Origin: Microbispora triticiradicis
GTDB lineage: Bacteria > Actinomycetota > Actinomycetes > Streptosporangiales > Streptosporangiaceae
Assembly: GCA_003260025.2 (NCBI GenBank)
Contig: QFZU02000115.1
Span: forward strand, 1-32,473
DNA length: 32,473 nt
Direction: 5' to 3'
Position 1 is the first letter of the stretch. Each line of letters opens with the position of its first letter. Positions 20,223 through 27,000 of this stretch are shown piece after piece. The position numbers and the translations under genes are program-made. Under the pieces are notes generated by a model that worked only from the letters and a program-made list of their open reading frames with translations, did not search any database and had not been told where the DNA came from.

Positions 20223-22388
20223 TCATGGGCAGTTGCCGATGTCGCTCTCGGAGGAGGCGAGGACGACGTTGGTCCTGGCCAGGCCGAGGGCGTCGACGGT
20301 TACGTGGACCGCGTTGACGGTCAGGCCCTTGTCGGGGGTGGAGAACGGGATCTGCTCGTTGAGGACGAGCTTGACGACGCCGACGTCCACCGCGGTGTTG
20401 GGCTGGATAGTGGTGGGTTCTGCGATGACCACCGTGCTGCCGACCTTGAGGAAGGCGATCGTGGTGGTCCCGGTGGATCCGGCGCAGGTGGTGGTGGAGC
20501 TGGAGTTGACGGTCTTGACGGTGATCACTGGGATGCCGGTGATCCCGATGGTGGTGTCGTCGATGGAGGCGGTCGCCACGGATTTGCCGGGGAACTCGGT
20601 GGTCGCGACCTTGGCGCACAGGGCGTGCGCACTGATCAGTCCGCTGAGGGTGGCCGTGCAGGGCACCGAGGTGGTGCTGGTCGAGGTGGTGGAGATGTGG
20701 CCGGTGTCGGGAACGGGGGCGATGTTGACCAGTTGGATGCCGGCCAGGGAGGCGGAGGCGGTCAGGCCGTAGGCCCGTCCGGTCAGCCGCTGCGGCGTGA
20801 CGGTGACCTGTTCGTCGCTGCACGGTGAGGTGACGGAGTTGTTGTCGGCGTCGCCGCTGTAGGTGGCCGTCCACCGGTAGGTGCCGGCCGCGCCGATGGT
20901 CACGTTGCCGGATGCGGCGGTGCCGCTGCCGGACAGCGTGCCGGTGCGGGTGGCGATGGGCGTCGCGCAGGTGGTGTCGCCGGGGCCGTACAGCTTGAAT
21001 GTGACGGTACCGGTGGGGTGGAACCCGCCGGAGACGGTGGCGGTGTCGGACACGACACCGCCGGCCGGCACGGACCCCGACGGGGTGGTGGCGATGCCTG
21101 GGGTGGCCTTGACGACCACGACCTGTTCGTCGCCGCACGGGGAGGTGGCCGGGTTGTTGGCGTCGTCGCCGCTGTAGGAGGCCACCCAGCGGTAGGTGCC
21201 CACCCCGCCCGCGGCGACGTTCCCGGACGCGGCGGTGCCGCTGCCCGACACCGTCCCGGTACGGGTCGCGATGGGCGTCGCGCAGGTGGTGTCGCCGGGC
21301 CCGAACAACTGGAACGTGACGGTGCCCGTCGGGTGGAACCCGCCGGACAGGGTCGCCGTATCGGAGATGTTCCCGCCCGCGGGCGCCTGGCCCGATGGCG
21401 TCGTGGCGATCGACGGGGTCGCCTTCGGGACGTGCTCGGTGATCGTCTCAGTGAAGCCCGGTGACAGGACGCCGTTGAGCAGGAAGTCCACCTTGCAGGT
21501 GATGGTGCTTCCCGGCACGGCTCCGGCGCCGACGGAGACGGCCTCGGTGAAGGTGGCGTCGTCGCCGCTGGTCACCGTCCGGCTGCCCGGGGTCAGGGAC
21601 ACCGACAGGTTCGGATCGCAGTCGCGCAGCTGGTGGGTGACCGTGACCGGCAGGTTGTGCAGGGCCGCCAGGATGGTGTCGCTGACCTCCGAGGAGTTGA
21701 GGCCGGAGAACAGCCGTCCGCCCGTGGCGTTGGTGATCGCGGTCGCCTGTCCGGTCGAGTTCAGCCCGGACAGGTCGAACGCGAGCACGGTGATGTCGGC
21801 TGCCTGCAGGGCGCTGATCGCGTCGGCCAGCGTATGGCCGTTGCTGGGGTCATGGCTGGGGGCGTCCCCGATCAGCAACACGATCCGGGTGCTGTTCGGC
21901 CGGAAGCCGACGGCCCCGGACGCGACCTGGAACAGGCCGTTGATGCCGTCCTCGGGGAAGTCGCCGCCGCCCGACGCGACCAGCGAGTTGATACCGCTGG
22001 TGACGTCGGCCTGATCCGCGGTGAGGTTCTGCGCCACCCGGAACGGCGTCGCGTCCCCCGCGTCCTTGTACTCGGCAACCGCGAACTGTGCGTCCGGCTG
22101 CGCCGAAGCGACGTTGGACAAGATGGTGTTCGCATTGGTCCGCACGTTCGAGATGACCCCGCCCATGCTCCCTGTCGTGTCGATCAGGAACGTGATATCC
22201 GGCTTGGGCGGGATCGCCGGAGTGGACACGGTCTTGGCGATCGTTGTTGATTCGCCTGGACTCAAATTCAGCGTCACGTCCGCCGGGGTGACCCCGGGCG
22301 CGGCGGACGCCGTCCCTGCCCCGGCCACCAGCATCGCACCGGCCACCACCGCGCATACGGCGGCCCGGACTCCTCGCGTCATTCTCAC
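20223..22388 (-). CDS. Secreted von Willebrand A protein with two Ig-like repeats
   Basis: 721 aa. Start GTG 22388 fits AGGA at 22397-22400 better than ATG 22382. Residues 1-29 are a Sec signal peptide (cleavage after ASA). Residues about 65-245 are a VWA domain with metal site DTTGS (70-74), a GGDFPED loop and the RIVLLIGDAPSHD strand. Then comes a bacterial surface domain (about 250-320) and two near-identical 105-residue repeats (KATPxIATTPSGxxPAGG to DEQVxV) of the beta-sandwich adhesin type, each with one Cys pair (TTCATP and SPC). The C-terminal part (about 535-721, GRAYGLTASASLAGIQLVN) resembles the choice-of-anchor P domain. No LPxTG motif or transmembrane anchor is seen, so it is probably exported or loosely wall-bound. 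Partner and function are unknown. Confidence 0.85.
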   Translation of the reverse strand: MRMTRGVRAAVCAVVAGAMLVAGAGTASAAPGVTPADVTLNLSPGESTTIAKTVSTPAIPPKPDITFLIDTTGSMGGVISNVRTNANTILSNVASAQPDAQFAVAEYKDAGDATPFRVAQNLTADQADVTSGINSLVASGGGDFPEDGINGLFQVASGAVGFRPNSTRIVLLIGDAPSHDPSNGHTLADAISALQAADITVLAFDLSGLNSTGQATAITNATGGRLFSGLNSSEVSDTILAALHNLPVTVTHQLRDCDPNLSVSLTPGSRTVTSGDDATFTEAVSVGAGAVPGSTITCKVDFLLNGVLSPGFTETITEHVPKATPSIATTPSGQAPAGGNISDTATLSGGFHPTGTVTFQLFGPGDTTCATPIATRTGTVSGSGTAASGNVAAGGVGTYRWVASYSGDDANNPATSPCGDEQVVVVKATPGIATTPSGSVPAGGVVSDTATVSGGFHPTGTVTFKLYGPGDTTCATPIATRTGTLSGSGTAASGNVTIGAAGTYRWTATYSGDADNNSVTSPCSDEQVTVTPQRLTGRAYGLTASASLAGIQLVNIAPVPDTGHISTTSTSTTSVPCTATLSGLISAHALCAKVATTEFPGKSVATASIDDTTIGITGIPVITVKTVNSSSTTTCAGSTGTTTIAFLKVGSTVVIAEPTTIQPNTAVDVGVVKLVLNEQIPFSTPDKGLTVNAVHVTVDALGLARTNVVLASSESDIGNCP
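20796..21425 (-). repeat. Two tandem 315-bp repeats within the VWA gene
   Basis: Unit 1 spans 21425-21111 and unit 2 spans 21110-20796 on the minus strand. Each has exactly 105 codons with no spacer. The central block GGFHPTGTVTF to SGTAASGNV is nearly identical in both, also at the DNA level, which points to recent duplication or gene conversion. Confidence 0.9.
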
Positions 22389-22845
22389 GGTGTCATTCCT
22401 TCTGGTGCGGCCTTGTGCCGCAACGAATTCGGGATCACTGGCCGTGCAAATCTCTGTGATTGCGCCGCCCGGAACGTCCTCTCCTCATATGTCGGCGCGC
22501 GCGGATACCAATCCGCATTGATTGACCTTTTCGGGTGCCAGTCGCTGATCAGCGAGGGAGTGTGGCCACGGTCATATGGTGACCGGTCGGCTAATAGATG
22601 TAAATAGGCCACTTACGGAAAGTTCCCGGCTGGCCACAGTAGGCCACTCCGCGCCGATGGGAGGACCCATGCTTCCGGCTCTCTGCAGCGCCTGAATTGT
22701 GGTTACGGGCATCGCCGAAGAGCCGACAGGCGTCCGCCAACGGCCATACGTCCCTTTGTTCGGGCGTTGCACGTGGTATTCGGCCTGTCGTTATCGTCGG
22801 CGGCGGTCTTCTGGATCGCGGCTCGCACGGTAGACCGAAAATCGG
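22389..22845. other. Non-coding stretch upstream of the VWA gene and before the IS element
   Basis: No convincing gene is seen: the short open frames on either strand lack actinomycete codon bias and family resemblance. GC content is clearly lower than in the flanks. GGCCAC occurs four times (22564, 22607, 22632, 22642), two of them in the longer direct repeat TAGGCCACT (22605-22613 and 22640-22648). The region must hold the VWA promoter, but no clear -35/-10 pair was found. Confidence 0.6.
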
Positions 22846-22867
22846 CTAGACGAGTAAGTCCTAAGTC
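22846..22867 (+). repeat. IS left terminal inverted repeat
   Basis: Matches the reverse complement of 23397-23418 at all but one position (T versus G after AGTAAGTCC). Confidence 0.88.
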
Positions 22868-22916
22868 GCTGTGAGGAGCACTGCGGGGAACGGTGAAGGG
22901 TGTCGATGATCCGTTT

Positions 22917-23390
22917 GTGACGACAGACATCAACACCCTTCTCACCGCACTGTACGTCAAGATCGATGACTGGCTGGGGTGTCCGGCCCGGCTCGGACGC
23001 CCACCCAAGCTCACCGACGCCGAACTGCTCACCCTGGCCATCGCTCAAGCCCTGCTCGGCATCCCCTCCGAAGCCCGATGACTGCGCTTCCTGCCCAAGC
23101 ACCTGCCCGGAGCCTTCCCCTACCTCGAACGCGGGGTGCGACTGCTACGCCCGTCCTACCGCAACCGCACACCCCGCCCCGGCGAGCAGCACCTCAAACC
23201 CATCCGCCAGCTCATCGAATCGGTCAACGACACCCTCAAAGGCCAACTCGACCTGGAACTGCACGGCGGACGCAGCCCGCTGGGCGTCGCCGCCCGCGTC
23301 GCTCAACGGATCCTCGCGCTGACCGCGGCCATCTGGCACAACCGCGCCACCAGCCAGCCCATCACCCGATCACTGATCGCCTACGACCAC
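22917..23390 (+). pseudogene. IS5-family transposase remnant (nonsense mutation plus internal deletion)
   Basis: The N-terminal part (VTTDINTLLTALYVKIDDW and LTDAELLTLAIAQALLGIPS) and the C-terminal part (GVRLLRPSYRNR and QLIESVNDTLKGQLDLELHG) are clearly from the actinomycete IS5-type DDE transposase. They are in one frame. A TGA at 23079-23081 replaces the Trp codon expected in SEARWLRFL. PYL (around 23120) jumps directly to ERGVRLL, so the middle third, which carries the first two catalytic Asp residues, is deleted. Only the region of the final Glu (LIESVNDT) remains. The original stop is not recognisable and the frame runs through the right repeat. Start taken at GTG 22917, where family members begin. 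Confidence 0.9.
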
Positions 23391-23396
23391 TGGCCA

Positions 23397-23418
23397 GACT
23401 TCGGACTTACTCGTCTAG
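23397..23418 (-). repeat. IS right terminal inverted repeat
   Basis: Partner of the left repeat at 22846-22867. The final CTAG may be the duplicated target rather than part of the element. Confidence 0.88.
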
Positions 23419-23542
23419 GGGGAATCGCACTTGGCGGCAGGGCGGCGCACCGCCCACCGATCACCGCGTGGTCGGCGGGATCGGGGCATCGCTTCGCCTC
23501 CGCGCTGGTCCTGCGATCAGAAGCGCCGGAACCCCGCGTAGC

Positions 23543-24046
23543 TCAGGCGCGCCAGTCGTCCTGGTAGTCGTCGTGCCAGCTGTACGCGGAGGCCTCCAGC
23601 TTCAGCAGGTGCTCCGCCTGGGTGTGCTCCTCGACCGCCAGGTAGAGATCGTCGAGGAGGACGGACTCCAGGTACGCCACGCGCTCCCGCTTCGCTTGCA
23701 GGTCCTGCTCGGCCCTCCAGTCACGCACGCCCGTCTCCGCGGCCAGGTCCGTCTGATGCAGGCCTTCCTCGATGCGGGCGTTCACGAACGCGATCAGCTC
23801 CCCGAACATGGATTCTCCGAGGTTCGCGCGCGTTCGGCGGGCCGCGGCGATGATCTCACGATAGCGGGCGGCGAGAGCGGGCTCCTCGGTGCCGGTGAGG
23901 CGTGTCCATGGGAAGCGAAGGACGATCGCCTCCCCGTCGGCCGGCTCTCCCTCACCCACGAACGCGGCCGCCCGGAGAAGCTCGACCGCGAGCAAGGGGC
24001 GGTTGCGGACGATCCCCAAGAGGGTCTCGTGATCAAGTGTTGCCAT
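23543..24046 (-). CDS. Hypothetical protein, C-terminus resembling DUF6221
   Basis: 167 aa from ATG 24046. The last 80 residues (ELIAFVNARIEEGL, LQAKRERVAYLE, LLKLEASAYSWHDDYQDDWRA) resemble the DUF6221 pattern, in which an LxAFLxARLDE start, an AKRxxL helix and a final Y.xHxDYxxxWR are typical. The first 25 (LDHETLLGIVRNRPLLAVELL) recall the opening of actinomycete Rpn/putative transposase-nuclease proteins, so it may be a composite. I do not recognise the whole protein. It has its own strong promoter and almost no leader. No signal peptide or membrane segment. Function unknown. Confidence 0.65.
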   Translation of the reverse strand: MATLDHETLLGIVRNRPLLAVELLRAAAFVGEGEPADGEAIVLRFPWTRLTGTEEPALAARYREIIAAARRTRANLGESMFGELIAFVNARIEEGLHQTDLAAETGVRDWRAEQDLQAKRERVAYLESVLLDDLYLAVEEHTQAEHLLKLEASAYSWHDDYQDDWRA

Positions 24047-24068
24047 GGACCGGACATTACAATGAGTG

Positions 24069-24097
24069 ACTATATGATCGCCAAGTGTGGTTGACAA
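24069..24097 (-). promoter_or_regulatory. Near-consensus sigma-70 promoter of the DUF6221-like gene
   Basis: On the minus strand TTGTCA (24097-24092), a 17-bp spacer and TATAGT (24074-24069) are close to consensus. The start codon at 24046 is only about 15 nt past the likely transcription start, and no clear ribosome binding site is seen, so translation may be almost leaderless. Confidence 0.75.
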
Positions 24098-24193
24098 AGG
24101 TGGGATGGTTTCCTTCTCCCTGGTGGAAGCCTTTACAACCGAGCGGCCTCAAGGTCCCGATCGCAGGCCGGTCCCTGGCACGGGTGGTGCGGG

Positions 24194-24415
24194 TCACTGC
24201 CCGTGTCCGCCCTGCCTGACCTTCTTGCTGCCCCAGCCGGCCAGCGCCGTTCCGGCGACGACGGCTACCCCGTAGCAAGCGAGACGTACGGCGAATCCAC
24301 CGGGCAGCCATGTGAGCAGTCCGGCGTTTCCGTGGTCGGCCAGCAGCCGGATGGCGCCTTGCGCTCCCACGACCAGCAGCAACATGCCGATGGCCAGCAC
24401 GGTGACGTGTTTCAT
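24194..24415 (-). CDS. Small two-helix membrane protein
   Basis: 73 aa from ATG 24415, with GAGAGGAG well placed upstream. Two hydrophobic segments (residues about 4-24 and 42-61) are joined by a short loop (ADHGNAGLLTWLPGG) and followed by a basic glycine-rich tail (KKVRQGGHGQ), which suggests an integral membrane protein with a cytoplasmic C-terminus. No family recognised. It is divergent from a TetR regulator whose two palindromic operators lie between the genes, so it is probably the regulator's target. Confidence 0.75.
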   Translation of the reverse strand: MKHVTVLAIGMLLLVVGAQGAIRLLADHGNAGLLTWLPGGFAVRLACYGVAVVAGTALAGWGSKKVRQGGHGQ

Positions 24416-24481
24416 GCGCGCTTGTCTCCTCTCGGTTCGTAGAGATCCTGGCGAAGGCCTCGGCGCACCCCCAACAGTTTG

Positions 24482-24497
24482 TGGTGCGATCGCACCA
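24482..24497. promoter_or_regulatory. TetR operator 1, perfect 16-bp palindrome
   Basis: TGGTGCGATCGCACCA is fully self-complementary. It lies between the small membrane protein gene and the TetR gene, about 26 bp centre to centre from a second copy. Confidence 0.8.
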
Positions 24498-24507
24498 TAA
24501 CCCATGT

Positions 24508-24523
24508 TGGTACGATCGCACCA
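24508..24523. promoter_or_regulatory. TetR operator 2, near-perfect palindrome
   Basis: TGGTACGATCGCACCA differs from operator 1 at one base. It lies 27 bp before the TetR start codon. The two sites would sit close to the same face of the helix and could bind repressor dimers together. Confidence 0.8.
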
Positions 24524-24549
24524 CAAAACAGGTTCGAAGGACGGACGGC

Positions 24550-25167
24550 ATGCCACGACAGGTGGACCATGACCAGCGCCGCCGCCAGATCGCCGAGGCC
24601 GTGTGGCGCCTGGCCGCCCGCGGCGGTTTGGAAGACGTCACCTTGAGGCAGGTCGCGGCCGAGGCCGAGGTCTCCGCCCGGCTGCTGCAGTACTACTTCG
24701 GCACCCGTGAGCAGTTGCTGCTCGGCACATTGGAGATCCTCAACGAGGACGCCGAGCAACGAGCCAGGGAACGCCTCGCGAAGCTCGGCGAAGCGCCCGG
24801 AACGCAGGCGATCGTGCGAGGAGTGCTGCTCGAACTGCTCCCGCTCGACAGGGAACGGCGCAACCGGCATGTGGTGTACGCCGCCTACTTCGTCCGCTTC
24901 CTGACCGACCCCGCTCTGGCCGAGGTCGCCCGGGACGCGCCGCGCGCGCTGGAGGATCTTCTCGCCGGCCTGATCGCACAGGGGCAGGAACTGGGCCAGG
25001 TGCCTCGTGACATCGACGCCGCGGCCGAGGCCGCGTTTCTGGTGGCGGGCGCCGACGGAATCCAGACGACCGTCCTGCTCGGACAGCGCAGTCCCGAAGA
25101 AGCCGTGGCCTTGATCGACCATCAGCTCGCACGCGTCTTCGCGACGGAGACTCGGAATTCGGTGTGA
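24550..25167 (+). CDS. TetR/AcrR family regulator, BetI-like
   Basis: 205 aa, ATG 24550 chosen because the HTH starts right after it and upstream codons overlap the operators. HTH at about 10-55 (RRRQIAEAVWRLAARGGLED, then VTLRQVAAEAEVSARLLQYYFGTREQLL). The C-terminal half (RHVVYAAYFVRFLTDPALAEVAR and GADGIQTTVLLGQRSPEEAVALIDHQL) is the BetI/TetR_C_6 type. It is probably a repressor of itself and of the divergent 73-aa membrane protein through the paired palindromes at 24482-24523. The ligand is unknown. Confidence 0.9.
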   Translation: MPRQVDHDQRRRQIAEAVWRLAARGGLEDVTLRQVAAEAEVSARLLQYYFGTREQLLLGTLEILNEDAEQRARERLAKLGEAPGTQAIVRGVLLELLPLDRERRNRHVVYAAYFVRFLTDPALAEVARDAPRALEDLLAGLIAQGQELGQVPRDIDAAAEAAFLVAGADGIQTTVLLGQRSPEEAVALIDHQLARVFATETRNSV

Positions 25168-25303
25168 ATCGGAACGAGGCCCGGCTTTGCTCGACGGCCT
25201 CGCCGCCGCGCGCCCACCTCCGGGCCGCGGACAGGCCTCGGGCCGGCGCACCCCCACAGGGACAGGTCCGTACGAGAATTCTTCGAGGAAATGCAGCGGA
25301 GGG

Positions 25304-25330
25304 TGTCGGATCCGGACGGCGGCGTTCGTA
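25304..25330 (+). promoter_or_regulatory. Candidate ECF42-type promoter
   Basis: TGTCGG (25304-25309), a 17-bp spacer and CGTA (25327-25330) precede the DGPF gene. As I recall, published ECF42 promoters carry a TGTCGA -35 element, so this may be the autoregulated promoter. The match is not perfect. Confidence 0.4.
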
Positions 25331-25386
25331 GCAGGGGTGACAGGCGGCCCGAGGGGGCGGCCACACGACGACAGGAGATGATCCCG

Positions 25387-25716
25387 ATGGCGCAGTACCT
25401 GATGTCCGTGCTCAACGAGTCGGCCGTCGCCACCGAGGAGGAGCAGGCCGCGATCGACGTCTTCAACGAGCGGCTGCAGGCCGACGGTCACTGGGTGTTC
25501 GCCGCGGGACTCGCGTCGCCCGGCGCGGCCACCGTCGTCGATGGCCGGGACGCTGAGCCGGTGTTCACCGACGGGCCCTACCTGGAGTCGAAGGAGCACA
25601 TCATCGGCTTCTGGATCATCGAGGCGCCGCACCTCGACGTGGCGCTGCGGCTCGCCGCCGCGGGGTCGAAGAGCTGCAACCGGAGGGTCGAGCTCCGGCC
25701 GATCCTGGGCGAATGA
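25387..25716 (+). CDS. YCII/DGPF-family protein
   Basis: 109 aa from ATG 25387, with AGGAG about 10 nt upstream; ATG 25378 in the same frame is also possible. It is a ferredoxin-like YCII fold with FTDGPYLESKEHIIGFWII, where the family motif DGPF reads DGPY. The C-terminal ELRPIL is typical. DGPF proteins are the standing partners of ECF42 sigma factors; their biochemical role is unknown. The stop codon overlaps the sigma-factor start (ATGA, 25713-25716), so the two are translationally coupled. Confidence 0.9.
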   Translation: MAQYLMSVLNESAVATEEEQAAIDVFNERLQADGHWVFAAGLASPGAATVVDGRDAEPVFTDGPYLESKEHIIGFWIIEAPHLDVALRLAAAGSKSCNRRVELRPILGE

Positions 25717-26933
25717 CACACGTCGACGAGGTGATCACCCGGGTTCACCGCGAGGAGTGGGCCCGGGTGGTCGCGACCCTGGCCAGGCGCCTTGGAGACC
25801 TCGACGTCGCCGAGGAGATGGCCGCCGAGGCGTTCGCGACCGCCGTCGAGCGCTGGCCCGCGGAGGGCGTTCCGCCGAATCCCGGCGCGTGGCTGACCAC
25901 CACCGCCCACCGCAAGGCCATCGACCGGCTCCGGCGTGAGGTCAGGCGCGAGGAGAAGCACAGGGAGGCGCTGATGTTGTCCGGCACCCCCGAGCCGCTC
26001 GGCGTCGTCGACGACGACCGGCTCCGCCTGGTGTTCACCTGCTGCCATCCCGCTCTCGCCATGGAGGCGCGGATCGCGCTGACCCTGCGGATGGTCGGCG
26101 GGCTCACCGTGCCCGAGATCGCCCGCGCGTTCCTGGTCGAGGAGACCGCCATGGGGCAGCGGATCACGCGCGCGAAGGCGAAGATCAAGGCGGCGAGGAT
26201 CCCGTACGGCGTGCCGTTCCGGGAGGACCTCCCGGCCCGGGTCACCGGGGTCCTCACCGTCCTCTACCTGATCTTCAACGAGGGTTACCTGGCCTCGGAC
26301 CCCGGCAGGGAGCCGGTCCGCGGCGACCTGACCGCCGAGGCGATCCGGCTGACCCGGCTGGTGCGCGCGTTGCTGCCGGCGGACGGCGAGGCCGCCGGGC
26401 TGCTGGCGCTGATGCTGCTGACGGAGGCGCGCCGGGCCGCGCGGGTGTCGGCGAGCGGCGAGCTGGTCGCCCTCGGCGAGCAGGACCGCGGCGCCTGGGA
26501 CCGTGAGCTGATCGCCGAGGGCCACGCCCTGGTCCGCGCGCGCCTCGCCTCGGGGGAGGCGCCTGGGCGCTACCAGATCCTCGCCGCGATCAACGCCGTC
26601 CACACCGACGCCCGCGACGTCCGGGACACCGACTGGTCGCAGGTCGTCGCGCTCTACGACCACCTGGTCCGCCTCGACCCCTCGCCGATCGTACGGCTCA
26701 ACCGGGCGATCGCGGTCGCCGAGATCGACGGCCCGCAGGTGGCGCTGGCACAGGTGGACGCTCTGCCGCTGGAGGGCTATCACGCCTTCCATGCCACCCG
26801 CGCCGACCTGCTGCGCCGGCTGGGCCGCAGCGCCGAGTCCCGGGCGGCGTACGACCGGGCCATCGCGCAGGCCGCCAACACCGCCGAGGCGGCGTACCTC
26901 GTCCGCCGCCGCGACCAGCTGGCCGGCCCGTGA
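25713..26933 (+). CDS. ECF RNA polymerase sigma factor, ECF42 type with TPR-like C-terminal extension
   Basis: 406 aa. Residues about 10-75 are sigma region 2 (DLDVAEEMAAEAFATAVERW and PGAWLTTTAHRKAIDRLRRE). Residues about 115-165 are region 4 (LTLRMVGGLTVPEIARAFLV, then EETAMGQRITRAKAKI). The remaining 230 residues are the helical DUF6596 and TPR-like extension (VLYLIFNEGYLAS, RYQILAAINAVH, DWSQVVALYDHLVRLDPSPIVRLNRAIAVAE) found in ECF42 factors. In this group the extension replaces a classical anti-sigma factor and is needed for activity. Promoter recognition and the activating signal are unknown here. No anti-sigma gene is adjacent, in keeping with the group. Confidence 0.93.
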   Translation: MTHVDEVITRVHREEWARVVATLARRLGDLDVAEEMAAEAFATAVERWPAEGVPPNPGAWLTTTAHRKAIDRLRREVRREEKHREALMLSGTPEPLGVVDDDRLRLVFTCCHPALAMEARIALTLRMVGGLTVPEIARAFLVEETAMGQRITRAKAKIKAARIPYGVPFREDLPARVTGVLTVLYLIFNEGYLASDPGREPVRGDLTAEAIRLTRLVRALLPADGEAAGLLALMLLTEARRAARVSASGELVALGEQDRGAWDRELIAEGHALVRARLASGEAPGRYQILAAINAVHTDARDVRDTDWSQVVALYDHLVRLDPSPIVRLNRAIAVAEIDGPQVALAQVDALPLEGYHAFHATRADLLRRLGRSAESRAAYDRAIAQAANTAEAAYLVRRRDQLAGP

Positions 26934-27000
26934 ACCGCGTCACCCGGGCCACCGCCTCAGCCGCACCGGTCCGGGAACTCGACCCGGAGACGGCGGCGTG

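Larger units (their letters stand above)
22846..23418 (+). mobile_element. Internally deleted IS5-like insertion sequence
   Basis: A 573-bp element bounded by inverted repeats of about 22 bp: left 22846-22867 starting CTAGACGAGTAAGTCC, right 23397-23418 ending GGACTTACTCGTCTAG, with a single mismatch. Both ends carry CTAG, consistent with a 4-bp CTAG target duplication of the IS427-type IS5 group. The transposase inside is broken by a stop codon and a large in-frame deletion, so the element could move only if helped in trans. Confidence 0.9.

Noticed and set aside
22385-22612. Short overlapping frames on both strands in the low-GC gap
   Set aside because: No codon bias, no good ribosome binding site and no family resemblance; treated as non-coding.
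23440-23455. Hairpin GGGCGG-CGCA-CCGCCC downstream of the DUF6221-like gene
   Set aside because: Six-base stem about 90 bp past the stop codon; too short to call a terminator with confidence.
25175-25202. Hairpin after the TetR gene (CGAGGCC / GGCCTCG)
   Set aside because: Seven-base stem with a 14-nt loop and no T-run; could be chance in GC-rich DNA.
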